The notes below the pieces were generated by a model. That model made no database searches and had not been told where the DNA came from. It saw only the letters and a list, made by a program, of their open reading frames with translations. A DNA stretch of 64,000 bases from Streptomyces massasporeus (GTDB lineage: Bacteria; Actinomycetota; Actinomycetes; Streptomycetales; Streptomycetaceae). The DNA is taken from assembly GCF_014648995.1 (NCBI RefSeq), contig NZ_BMSE01000002.1:620001-684000 (forward strand), in the 5' to 3' direction. Positions within the stretch are counted from its first letter, which is position 1. Each line of letters opens with the position of its first letter. The translations under genes and the position numbers were made by a program. Shown here piece by piece: positions 19,743-29,493 of this stretch.

Positions 19743-20804
19743 CTACAGGGTCCGCACCCCGACCTGCTCCCAGGCCTTCGACACGGCGTCCAGTTCCTCC
19801 CCGTCGCCGAAGCGCTCCCGGGCGGCCTTCACGGTGAGCGTGGCGAAGTCGGCGAACATCGCCTGCTGCTTCAGGCGACCGCTCGTGAGGACGTCGTACC
19901 AGACCTGTCCGGCCCGCTCCCAGGCGTGGCCGCCGAGGGCCGTGGCCGCGAGGTAGAAGGCGTGGTTCGGGATGCCCGAGTTGATGTGGACACCGCCGTT
20001 GTCGCGTCCGGTGCGCACGAAGTCGTCCATCGTCGCCGGCTGCGGGTCCTTGCCGAGGACGTCGTCGTCGTACGCCGTGCCCGGCGCCTTCATGGAGCGC
20101 AGCGCCGTGCCGGTCACGCGCGGGGCGAGCAGGCCCGCGCCGATCAGCCAGTCGGCCTCGGTGGCGGTCTGGCCGAGCGTGTACTGCTTGATCAGGGCGC
20201 CGAAGACGTCCGACAGGGACTCGTTGAGCGCGCCGGGCTGGCCGAAGTAGGTGAGGTTGGCCGTGTACTGCGTGACGCCGTGCGCGAGTTCGTGGCCGAT
20301 GACGTCGATCGGGATGGTGAAGTCCAGGAAGATCTCGCCGTCCCCGTCGCCGAAGACCATCTGCTCGCCGTTCCAGAACGCGTTGTTGTAGTCGCGGTCG
20401 TAGTGCACCGTCGCGTTCAGCGGGAGGCCGTTCCCGTCGATCGAGTCGCGCCGGTAGGCCTGGAGGAACAGCTCGAAGGTCGCGCCGAGACCGGCGTAGG
20501 CGCGGTTGACGGTGGCGTCCTTGCCGGGCTTGTCGCCCTCGCCGCGGACCTTGTGGCCGGGCAGGTCGGTGCCGTGCCGGGCGTCGTGGATCGTGCGCTG
20601 CGGCTTGCCGTCGGCGACCGCGGCGACGGCACTCGCGCCGATGACCGTGGTGAGGCGGCGCTGGGTGCGTTCGAAGGCGTCGCGCTGCAGGGTGCGGCGG
20701 GCGGGACCGGCGAGCGAGGAGTCCTCGGCCTGGGCGAGCTTGTCGAGGACATGAGGCGGAACGATGGTGCAGAAGACGGGCTCGAAGCCCCCGTGAGTCG
20801 TCAT
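19743..20804 (-). CDS. Protealysin-like M4 metallopeptidase
   Basis: A 353-residue thermolysin-family protease. The zinc motif is HELAH (His171, Glu172, His175) and the third ligand is Glu195 in GALNESLSDVFG; the later GGVHINSG contains the transition-state histidine. There is no signal peptide. Instead a short protealysin-type propeptide is present, with its conserved TIVPPHVL at residues 13-20. The enzyme is therefore probably made as a cytosolic proenzyme. ATG 20804 is chosen over 20885 because it starts the conserved propeptide and has AAGGG 8 bp upstream. The emfourin-like gene follows. Confidence 0.92.
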   Translation of the reverse strand: MTTHGGFEPVFCTIVPPHVLDKLAQAEDSSLAGPARRTLQRDAFERTQRRLTTVIGASAVAAVADGKPQRTIHDARHGTDLPGHKVRGEGDKPGKDATVNRAYAGLGATFELFLQAYRRDSIDGNGLPLNATVHYDRDYNNAFWNGEQMVFGDGDGEIFLDFTIPIDVIGHELAHGVTQYTANLTYFGQPGALNESLSDVFGALIKQYTLGQTATEADWLIGAGLLAPRVTGTALRSMKAPGTAYDDDVLGKDPQPATMDDFVRTGRDNGGVHINSGIPNHAFYLAATALGGHAWERAGQVWYDVLTSGRLKQQAMFADFATLTVKAARERFGDGEELDAVSKAWEQVGVRTL

Positions 20805-20995
20805 GCCCGGCACCCTTGCACTGCGTGACGAAACTGTCACTAGCCGCCACCATGATTGGTGAAATACCGGGACAACGCCCTTCACGCTCCGTGGTGAGTG
20901 CTATGGAGAAGTGGCGTAGCGCACTTTTTGTCCCGAATGTGCGCCGGGTCCCGCATACTGATACGACCCCACGCGCCGGGAGAGGCTCGGCTAGC

Positions 20996-21055
20996 ATGCT
21001 GCGCATCATGCGTTTCGGGCTGCTTCTCCTTAGCTGCCGCGGCGAGGGCCTGTAG
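20996..21055 (+). CDS. leuA leader peptide with four consecutive leucine codons
   Basis: A 19-codon frame (or 15 codons from the ATG at 21008) encodes MRFGLLLLSCRGEGL. Four leucine codons stand in a row, CTG CTT CTC CTT, of which CTT is rare in this genome. It ends 83 bp before leuA. This is the classic design of a transcription-attenuation leader in which stalling at Leu codons controls a downstream terminator; compare GLLLLN in the enterobacterial leu leader. It is too short to be found by ordinary gene calling. Confidence 0.8.
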   Translation: MLRIMRFGLLLLSCRGEGL

Positions 21056-21059
21056 TCGA

Positions 21060-21102
21060 GGCCGACTCCCTCCCCGCGGAGCTTGGTGCTGCGTCGTCGG
21101 CC
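21060..21102 (+). promoter_or_regulatory. Candidate leuA attenuator stem
   Basis: GGCCGAC (21060-21066) can pair with GTCGGCC (21096-21102) immediately after the leader-peptide stop. The 29 bases between are GC-rich and could form alternative pairings with the leader. In a leucine-starved cell, a ribosome stalled on the Leu codons at 21020-21031 would alter this folding. Which stem terminates and which prevents termination cannot be settled by eye. Confidence 0.5.
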
Positions 21103-21123
21103 GTCCTTCCGGACACCCTCTGA

Positions 21124-22860
<1,737 letters not shown>

Positions 22861-22905
22861 CCAGCCGTACGGGTTCGCGGCCGCAGGCCGCTCACCGGTG
22901 CCACA

Positions 22906-22942
22906 GGGGCTCCGTCCGCCGATGTACGGCGGGTGGAGCCCC
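22906..22942 (+). terminator. leuA terminator hairpin
   Basis: GGGGCTCC pairs with GGAGCCCC, and an inner CCGCCG pairs with CGGCGG around the loop ATGTA, giving an almost continuous stem 46 bp after the leuA stop. It is the strongest simple hairpin in this intergenic region. There is no U-run. Confidence 0.75.
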
Positions 22943-23071
22943 GTCGTATACCGGCCATTTGCTGTGGAGGTCACGGAAAGGTCTCCTCCGGGGTGCTGAC
23001 TCCTCGTCTCTGATGTGGCTAACATCACGCAAGCGCGGCGACGTTGCCGTGCGGCGTGACGGAGGTGCGAC

Positions 23072-23770
23072 GTGCTGCCAGGACGGGGACGAAACGGCCA
23101 TGCCGCCAGGCTTTCTCGCGTCCTGGGCACCCGGACCGCGTGGACGGCCGCCGGTGACGGGGAGTTCTTCTGCCCCGGCTGCGGCGGCGACCGCAACTAC
23201 CAGCGGCTGACGGGACAACGCCGCTTCACCCTGCTCGGCCTGCCCGTGCTGCCGCGCGGCGAGACCGGCCCGGTCGTGGAGTGCGCCGCCTGCCGCCGCC
23301 ACTTCGGCACCGACGTCCTCGACCATCCGACCACCACCCGCTTCTCCGCGATGCTCCGCGACGCCGTGCACACGGTCGCCCTCGCGGTGCTCGCCGCGGG
23401 CGGCGCCGGGTCCCGTTCGGCCCTGGAGTCCGCCGTGCTCGCCGTGCGCGCGGCCGGCTTCGACGACTGCACAGAGGAGCAGCTGGCCGCCCTCGTCGAG
23501 GCGCTGGAGGCCGACACCGGCCGGATCGTCGGCGAACCCTGCGGCGCGGGGCTGGCCATAGAGCTGCACGAGGCTCTGGACCCCCTCGCCCCGCACCTCG
23601 CCACCGTCGGCCGCGAATCGATCCTGCTGCAGGGCGCCCGCATCGCCCTGGCGGACGGGCCGTACACCCCGGCCGAGCGGGATGTGCTGGCGACGGTGGG
23701 CGCGGCGCTCACGATCTGCTCCGACGACGTGACCCGCCTGATGGCGGCGGCGGCCCGCACCCCCTCGTAG
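23072..23770 (+). CDS. TerB-like protein with N-terminal zinc ribbon
   Basis: A 232-residue protein. The N-terminal part has FFCPGCGGDRNYQ and VECAACRRHFGT, two CxxC pairs that make a zinc ribbon. The remainder is helical and ends with LADGPYTPAERDVLATVGAALTI, typical of TerB-like (DjlA/TerB) domains with their Asp-Gly and Glu positions. The role is unknown; TerB domains are metal-binding modules in stress and envelope systems. The start is a GTG at 23072, with GGAGG just upstream. I recall a TerB-type protein next to leuA in other Streptomyces. Confidence 0.82.
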   Translation: MLPGRGRNGHAARLSRVLGTRTAWTAAGDGEFFCPGCGGDRNYQRLTGQRRFTLLGLPVLPRGETGPVVECAACRRHFGTDVLDHPTTTRFSAMLRDAVHTVALAVLAAGGAGSRSALESAVLAVRAAGFDDCTEEQLAALVEALEADTGRIVGEPCGAGLAIELHEALDPLAPHLATVGRESILLQGARIALADGPYTPAERDVLATVGAALTICSDDVTRLMAAAARTPS

Positions 23771-23780
23771 GATCCGCCTC

Positions 23781-23806
23781 CGCGTTACTCCCCGGGGAGT
23801 AACGCG
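23781..23806. promoter_or_regulatory. Perfect 26-bp palindrome
   Basis: CGCGTTACTCCCC (23781-23793) is followed directly by its exact reverse complement (23794-23806), with no loop. The core TTACTCC...GGAGTAA looks like a dimeric-repressor operator of the TetR type rather than a terminator, because a loopless palindrome is a poor RNA hairpin. It lies 10 bp after the TerB-like gene and about 115 bp before the damaged kinase gene. It may once have belonged to a promoter whose gene is now gone. Confidence 0.55.
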
Positions 23807-23920
23807 CGGCCCGGACCGCCCGCCGCAGTACCCCTCGACTCGACCTCACGTCCGACGAACCGGCGCACGACCGGCGGGAGTCCGGAGACCGATCCAGACA
23901 CCCGACCGGAGGTGCGTCGC

Positions 23921-24871
23921 CCCGTACCACGCCCTCGACAACACCCACTCCGCGCCGACCCCGGCCACGTACATCGCCCTGTACACCGTCGCGGTGACCG
24001 GCCGTCCGCTGCGCACCGTCCTGGTCGGCGCGGGAGTCATCGGCCTCTCGGCCAGCGTGATGCTCACCGTCGGCATGCACCAGGCGCTGGAGGTGCTCCG
24101 GATATCGGGCTGGGTCGTCGCCGTGCTGTTCTGCGGGGTCGACGTGCGCGTCTACGGCCAGTACGTCGCCTCCATCGTGGAACGCGCCGAACGGGCCGAA
24201 CGCACCCGGGAGGAGGAGGCCCGGCGGCGGGTCGCCGAGGAGCGGCTGCGCATCGCCCGGGATCTGCACGACCTGCTCGCCCACAGCATCACCCTCATCG
24301 GCGTGCAGACCTCCGTCGCCGCCCATGTGCTGGCCGCCGACCCGGAGCGGCTCCACCGGGAGACGGTGGCCAAGGCCCTCGACGACATCGCCGAGACCTG
24401 CCGCAGCGCCCGCGGCGAACTCCGTACGACCCTGGAGGTGCTGCGCGAGCACGGCCCCCGGACGTCCGCGGCCCGCTGCCCGGCCTCGACGGGCTGCCCG
24501 ACCTGGCTCAGGCAGCGCGGCTGGCCGGTGCCCGGGTCGAGCAGACGGTACGGACAGCGCAGGCACCGCCCGCCGTCGGCGCCGCCGCCTACCGGATCGT
24601 GCAGGAGGCCCTGACCAACGCGGTACGGCACGCGGGACCCGGACCGGCCGTCCACGTCGAACTCGACGAGCGGGACGGTGCCCTGCACCTGTCGGTCCGC
24701 GACGACGGCACCGGACCGGCCCCGGGCGGCACCCCGGGCTTCGGACTCGTGGGGATGCGCGAGCGGGCCCGCAGCGTCGGTGGCACACTCGACGCCGGAC
24801 CGCGCACCGGGGGCGGGTTCGAGGTCACCGCGGTCCTGCCGCTGGCCACGACGGGGGAGAGGACCGGATGA
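23921..24871 (+). pseudogene. Sensor histidine kinase, truncated and frameshifted
   Basis: The sequence encodes a NarL-partner type HisKA_3 kinase. Membrane-helix remnants PATYIALYTVAVTGR and the H-box RDLHDLLAHS lie in one frame up to about 24454. The N-box IVQEALTNAVRHAG and G-box FGLVGMRERARSVGG lie in another frame from about 24455 to 24871. Adding one C to the C5 run at 24455-24459 joins the halves smoothly (HGPPDVRGPLPGLDG). The N-terminus also lacks the first membrane helices and a plausible start. The C-terminal frame overlaps the response regulator start. The frameshift could be a sequencing error, but the missing 5' end argues for real decay. Confidence 0.75.
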
Positions 24872-25530
24872 CCGTACGGGTGCTGCTCGCGGACGACCGG
24901 ACGCTGGTGCGGGAGGCGTTCGCGATGCTCGTGGAGTCGGCCCGCGACATGGAGGTCGTCGGCCAGGCCGCCACCGGCCGGCAGGCCGTCGAACTGGCCC
25001 GCGGCGCCCGCCCCGACCTCGTGGTGATGGACATCCGCATGCCCGACCTGGACGGCATCGAGGCGACCCGGCTCATCGCGGCCGACGAGGACCTCGCGGA
25101 CGTACGGGTGCTCGTCCTCACCACGTACGACACCGACGAGAACATCGTGGACGCCCTGCGCGCCGGGGCCTCCGGGTTCCTGGTCAAGGACACCCGGCCG
25201 GCCGAACTCCTCGACGCCATCCGCACGGTCGCGGCCGGCGAGGCCCTGCTGTCGCCCGGGCCCACGGCACGGCTGATCGAGCGGTTCCTGCGCAGCCCCT
25301 CGGCACCGGAGACGGGCGGACCCGAGTGCCTGTCCGGCCGGGAGCGCGAGGTGCTCGCGCTGGTCGGCCGCGGCCTCAACAACACGGAGATCGCCGACGC
25401 GTTGGGCCTCAGCCCGCTCACCGCGAAGACCCATGTCAGCCGCATCATGGGCAAGCTGGCGGCCCGGGACCGGGCGCAACTGGTCATCGTCGCCTACGAG
25501 TCGGGGATGGTGACCCCGGGGACCGTCTGA
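24868..25530 (+). CDS. NarL/LuxR-type response regulator
   Basis: A 220-residue two-component regulator. The receiver domain (residues 1-120) has acidic residues DD at 9-10, phospho-acceptor Asp55 in LVVMDIRMPD and Lys107 in FLVKDT. A LuxR-type HTH follows at about residues 150-212 (SGREREVLALVGRGLNNTEIA). It overlaps the kinase by 4 bp (ATGA), so the two formed an operon. The regulator looks intact although its kinase is broken, so it may now be orphaned or used by another kinase. Target genes are not evident. Confidence 0.92.
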   Translation: MTVRVLLADDRTLVREAFAMLVESARDMEVVGQAATGRQAVELARGARPDLVVMDIRMPDLDGIEATRLIAADEDLADVRVLVLTTYDTDENIVDALRAGASGFLVKDTRPAELLDAIRTVAAGEALLSPGPTARLIERFLRSPSAPETGGPECLSGREREVLALVGRGLNNTEIADALGLSPLTAKTHVSRIMGKLAARDRAQLVIVAYESGMVTPGTV

Positions 25531-25551
25531 CGCGCGGGCACGGCCCGGCCG

Positions 25552-26484
25552 CTAGAGCAGACCGGCCGCCGCGAGGTACTTCCCGACCTGCTCCACCTCG
25601 TCCGGCGACAGCGGGATCTGCGGCTGAGCCGTCGCCGGGGAGTCGATCACGCCCCGCAGGTGCAGCGCGGTCTTGAAGGCGCCGATCGCCGAGGAGTTCG
25701 GGCCCATCCGGGCCGGGTCGCCGACGGTCACCATGCCGAACAGGGCGCACAGCCGCTCCTGTTCGGTCCGGGCCCCCTCCCAGTCCCCGGCACGGCACAG
25801 ACCGTCCAGGCGGACGTAGCCGTGCGGGTCGACGTTGCCCAGGCCCGGCACCGTGCCGTCCGCGCCGATCGCGAGGGCCGCGTCGACGATCAGCTCGGAG
25901 CCGGTCAGCACGCTGAAGCCCGTGATGCCCCGGCGCTCCCGCACACCGGTCACGATCTGGCGGAAGGCCGCCAGATCGCCGCTGGAGTCCTTGAGCCCGG
26001 CCACCACACCGTCGGCGGCCAGCTCCAGCACCACGTCGGCCGGCAGCTTCGTGTGGACGGCGACGGGAAGGTCGTAGGCGATCACCGGGACCGGGCTCGC
26101 GGCGGCGACCGCGCGGTAGTGGCGGGCGATCTCCGCGGGGTGGGTGCGGGCGTAGAACGGGGCGGTGACCACGACCGCGTCCGCGCCCGCCGCCGTCACC
26201 GCCGCGACATGGTCCAGGACCCGGGGCGTCGTCATGTCGATCGCCCCGGCCAGCACCGGGAGCTGCCCGCCCACATGGGCCGTGACCGACTCGACGACCA
26301 GCCGGCGCTGCCGGTCCGGCAGATACGCGGCCTCCGAGGTCGAGCCGAGCACGAACAGGCCGTGCACCCCGCCGGCCACCAGATGGTCGACAAGCCTGGT
26401 CAGCGACGGGACGTCCACCTCGCCGTCCGATGTCAGGGGCGTGCAGACGGGCGGGATGACACCGGTCAGCGGGGCGAGAGTCAT
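25552..26484 (-). CDS. DHDPS/N-acetylneuraminate lyase family aldolase
   Basis: A 310-residue class I aldolase of the dihydrodipicolinate synthase superfamily. The Schiff-base lysine is Lys165 in AGLKDSSGD, the helper tyrosine is Tyr137 in IAYDLP, and the carboxylate-binding loop is GSTSEA (residues 48-53). The gene is the last of a five-gene ABC importer operon and overlaps the ATPase gene by 4 bp. This argues for a catabolic aldolase acting on the imported compound rather than for lysine biosynthesis. The substrate, perhaps a 2-keto-3-deoxy sugar acid or sialic-acid-like compound, is a guess. Confidence 0.88.
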   Translation of the reverse strand: MTLAPLTGVIPPVCTPLTSDGEVDVPSLTRLVDHLVAGGVHGLFVLGSTSEAAYLPDRQRRLVVESVTAHVGGQLPVLAGAIDMTTPRVLDHVAAVTAAGADAVVVTAPFYARTHPAEIARHYRAVAAASPVPVIAYDLPVAVHTKLPADVVLELAADGVVAGLKDSSGDLAAFRQIVTGVRERRGITGFSVLTGSELIVDAALAIGADGTVPGLGNVDPHGYVRLDGLCRAGDWEGARTEQERLCALFGMVTVGDPARMGPNSSAIGAFKTALHLRGVIDSPATAQPQIPLSPDEVEQVGKYLAAAGLL

Positions 26485-27500
26485 GGGGCCTCCATCGGGT
26501 CGCGTCGAAGGACGAGGTCGCGGGTCGACTCGTCCTCCCGGACAGGATGGTGGCAGCGGAAGCGGTGCGCGGGCGCCGACGCGGCGGAGAAGCCCGGCAT
26601 CTCGTCCGCGCACACCCCGTCCGCCTTCCAGCAGCGGGTGCGGAACGGGCAGCCGCTCGGCGGGCGGGTCGCCGACGGCAGCGGACCGGCCAGCTGAATC
26701 GGGTCGACCGGGTCGAGCAGGCCCGGCGTGGCGGAGAACAGGGCGCGGGTGTACGGGTGCCGGGACCGGTCGGTGACCAGGGCCGCCGGGGACTCCTCCA
26801 CGATCCGGCCCAGGTACATGGTGATCACACGGTCGCTCATCCGCCGTACCGTCTGGATGTCGTGCGAGACGAACACCAGGGCCAGACCCAGGCGTTCCTT
26901 CAGGTCCAGCAGCAGATTGAGGATCTGGGCGCGGACCGACACGTCCAGGGCGCTCGTCGGCTCGTCGGCCACGACCAGGTCCGGGTCCAGCGCCAGCGCC
27001 CGGGCGATCGCGACGCGCTGGCGCTGCCCGCCCGACAACTGCGCCGGCAGGGCCCCGGCGAGGGCACGGGGGAGGCCGACGAGGGACATCAACTCGCGTA
27101 CCCTCTCGTCCCGCTCGCTCCTCGTGCCGCGGTCGTGCACGTCCAGCGGGTCCCGCAGGATCTGCCGGACGGCCAGGCGGCGGTTCAGGGCCGTCGACGG
27201 GTCCTGGAAGATCATGCCGATGCTGCCGCCGACGGCCCGGCGGCGCTCGGCGGCCGGCATCGCCCACAGGTCCCGGCCCCGGAACGCCACCGTCCCCCGC
27301 GTCGGCGGCTGCACCCCGACCAGGACCTTCGCCAGCGTCGACTTCCCGCAGCCGGACTCGCCCACCACGCCGACGGTCTCGCCGGGCGCGATCGCCAGGT
27401 CGGCACCGGTCAGGGCGTACACGCGGTCCCGGGTGAAGAGGCCGCCGCTGCGGGCCTTGTGGACGACGTGGGTGCCGGACAGCTCCACCAGGGCGTTCAT
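26481..27500 (-). CDS. Peptide/nickel-type ABC transporter ATPase (DppF/OppF-like)
   Basis: A 339-residue ATPase. Walker A GESGCGKST is at about residues 48-56; the signature LSGGQRQRV, Walker B LVVADEP and the SHD switch histidine are present. A C-terminal oligopeptide-transporter extension has the Cys-rich CPFRTRCW...CADE region typical of DppD/DppF proteins. It should pair with the ATPase half of the upstream fusion protein. There are 22 bp between the two genes, and the tandem ribosome binding region GGAGGCCGTGAC is repeated there. Confidence 0.93.
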   Translation of the reverse strand: MNALVELSGTHVVHKARSGGLFTRDRVYALTGADLAIAPGETVGVVGESGCGKSTLAKVLVGVQPPTRGTVAFRGRDLWAMPAAERRRAVGGSIGMIFQDPSTALNRRLAVRQILRDPLDVHDRGTRSERDERVRELMSLVGLPRALAGALPAQLSGGQRQRVAIARALALDPDLVVADEPTSALDVSVRAQILNLLLDLKERLGLALVFVSHDIQTVRRMSDRVITMYLGRIVEESPAALVTDRSRHPYTRALFSATPGLLDPVDPIQLAGPLPSATRPPSGCPFRTRCWKADGVCADEMPGFSAASAPAHRFRCHHPVREDESTRDLVLRRDPMEAP

Positions 27501-27522
27501 GTCACGGCCTCCGACAAGGCGT

Positions 27523-29493
27523 TCATGTCACGACCTCCGAGGTGACCAGGTCGATCGCGGGATGGTGGCAGGCCGCCGTGTGCGTCGGCGTGCCCAGCGG
27601 GTCGGGGGGTGTCGTACGGCAGGTCTCGGTGGCGAGCGGGCAGCGGTCGGCGAAGCGGCAGCCCGCCGGGAAGTCCGCCGGGGACGGCACGACGCCCTTG
27701 ATCTGCGTCATCCGCTCGGCCGCCGACTCCAGCGACAGCACACTGCCGAGCAGTCCGCGGGTGTAGTGGTGCGCCGGGGCCTCCACCAGGTCGGCGGTCA
27801 CGCCCGTCTCCACGATCTGCCCGCCGTACATCACCACCACCCGGTCGGTGACGTCCGCGACCAGCGCCAGGTCGTGCGAGACGAGGATCAGTGCGAAGCC
27901 CAGCTCCGCACGCAGCCGCAGCAGCAGCTCCATGACCTGCGCCTGCACGGTCACGTCGAGGGCGGTCGTCGGCTCGTCGGCGACGATCAGTTTCGGGTCG
28001 CGGGACAGGGCCATGGCGATCAGGACGCGCTGGCGCTGGCCGCCGGAGAGTTCGTGCGGATAGCTGCGCAGGGTGCGGTCGGGGTCGAGGCCGACCAGGG
28101 TGAGGAGTTCGGCGGGGGTGCGGCGGCCGCCTCGGCGTACGACCTGTTTGAGCTGGGCGCGGATCGTCATCGCGGGGTTGAGGGACGACAGCGCGTCCTG
28201 GTAGATCATCGCCATCTCGTGGCCGAGCAGCTTGCGGCGCACCCGCATCGGCTCGGCGAGCAGGTCCCGCTGGTGGAAACGGACCTGGCCGCCGATCCGC
28301 GCCCCCTTCGGCTGGAGTCCCATGATCGCCAGTGCGGTGAGCGACTTGCCGCAGCCCGACTCACCGACCAGGCCCAGGACTTCACCGGGGAGCACCTCGA
28401 AGCTGACGCCGTCGACGATGTCCACCCCGCCGTGCCGGCCCCCGAAGCCGACGGCGAGGTTCTCGACCGCGAGGACCGGTTGCCGCCCCTGGGGCAGGGG
28501 GCGGGCCCGCGCTCGCAGCCGTTGCGCGGCTGCCGCGAGGCCCGGCAGTGGCAGCACCTCGCCGCTGCCCGGCTCCGGGGCCTCCAGGGGGTCGTCGTTC
28601 TCGCGTACGTCCACCTCCCGCGCCGACGGAACCGCCCACGCGTCGGACACGCCCTCGGACAGGATGTTCAGCGAGAGCACCGTCACCAGCATCAGCAGCC
28701 CGGGGAACACCGTCGCCCACCAGCCGCCGGTCAGCACCATGTTCTTGCCGTCCGCGATGACACTGCCCCAGGACGGGTCGGGCGGCCGTACGCCCGCCCC
28801 GATGAACGACAGCGACGCCTCGAACACGACCGCCTCGGCGACCTGGACCGTGCAGAACACCAGCACCGGCGCGGCGCAGTTGACCGCCACGTGCCGCAGC
28901 ACGATGTGCGGGGTCCGCGCGCCGATCACCCGTTCCGCCGTCACGTAGTCCTCGCCGTACTGGTCGAGGACGTTCGCCCGCACCACCCGCGCCACCGGCG
29001 GCGTGAACAGGAACGCGATCGCGCAGATCAGCACGGTGATGCCGCCGCCGAACACCGCCACCAGCACGGCGGCCAGCGCGATGCCCGGGAACGCCATCAC
29101 CACGTCCAGACAGCGCATCAGCATCTCGTCGACCGCCTTGCGCGAGGTCGCCGCGACCGCCCCCAGCAGCGCACCGGCCACCAGCGCCAGCCCGGTCGCG
29201 CCGAGCCCGATCGCCAGCGACCAGCGCGCCCCGTACATCAGCCGGCTGAGGATGTCCCGGCCGAGGCTGTCCTGGCCCATCCAGTGCCCGGCCGACGGAT
29301 GCCCGGTGCCGTCGGCCGGCGGCTGCTGGTCGAGCGGGTCGTGCGGGGCGAGGAGCGGCGCGAGCAACGCCATCAGGACGACGACCGCCAGGAAGCACAC
29401 GGCGATCTTCGACAGCGGCGGCAGCCTGCGCCAGCCGCGCAGCCGGATGCCGGGGCGGGACAGCTCCGCGGTGAGACTCTTGCGGGTCATCAT
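27523..29493 (-). CDS. ABC transporter permease-ATPase fusion (DppC-DppD)
   Basis: A 656-residue protein. Residues 1 to about 300 form a DppC-type permease with an N-terminal helix, GHWMGQDSLGRD and the EAA-like region LDQYGEDYVTAERVIGA. A linker of about 45 residues rich in Pro/Glu follows. Then comes a complete DppD-type ATPase with Walker A GESGCGKS near residue 381, LSGGQRQRV, Walker B IVADEP and the C-terminal Cys-rich extension CRFADRCPLATETC. Permease and ATPase are thus fixed one to one. The join is in one frame with no stop or start signal between, so it is a true fusion. It overlaps the upstream permease gene by 4 bp. Confidence 0.93.
   Translation of the reverse strand: MMTRKSLTAELSRPGIRLRGWRRLPPLSKIAVCFLAVVVLMALLAPLLAPHDPLDQQPPADGTGHPSAGHWMGQDSLGRDILSRLMYGARWSLAIGLGATGLALVAGALLGAVAATSRKAVDEMLMRCLDVVMAFPGIALAAVLVAVFGGGITVLICAIAFLFTPPVARVVRANVLDQYGEDYVTAERVIGARTPHIVLRHVAVNCAAPVLVFCTVQVAEAVVFEASLSFIGAGVRPPDPSWGSVIADGKNMVLTGGWWATVFPGLLMLVTVLSLNILSEGVSDAWAVPSAREVDVRENDDPLEAPEPGSGEVLPLPGLAAAAQRLRARARPLPQGRQPVLAVENLAVGFGGRHGGVDIVDGVSFEVLPGEVLGLVGESGCGKSLTALAIMGLQPKGARIGGQVRFHQRDLLAEPMRVRRKLLGHEMAMIYQDALSSLNPAMTIRAQLKQVVRRGGRRTPAELLTLVGLDPDRTLRSYPHELSGGQRQRVLIAMALSRDPKLIVADEPTTALDVTVQAQVMELLLRLRAELGFALILVSHDLALVADVTDRVVVMYGGQIVETGVTADLVEAPAHHYTRGLLGSVLSLESAAERMTQIKGVVPSPADFPAGCRFADRCPLATETCRTTPPDPLGTPTHTAACHHPAIDLVTSEVVT

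Noticed and set aside
25552..27267. A 571-codon minus-strand frame
   Set aside because: Only the part up to 26484 encodes the aldolase; the rest is the neighbouring ATPase gene out of frame.
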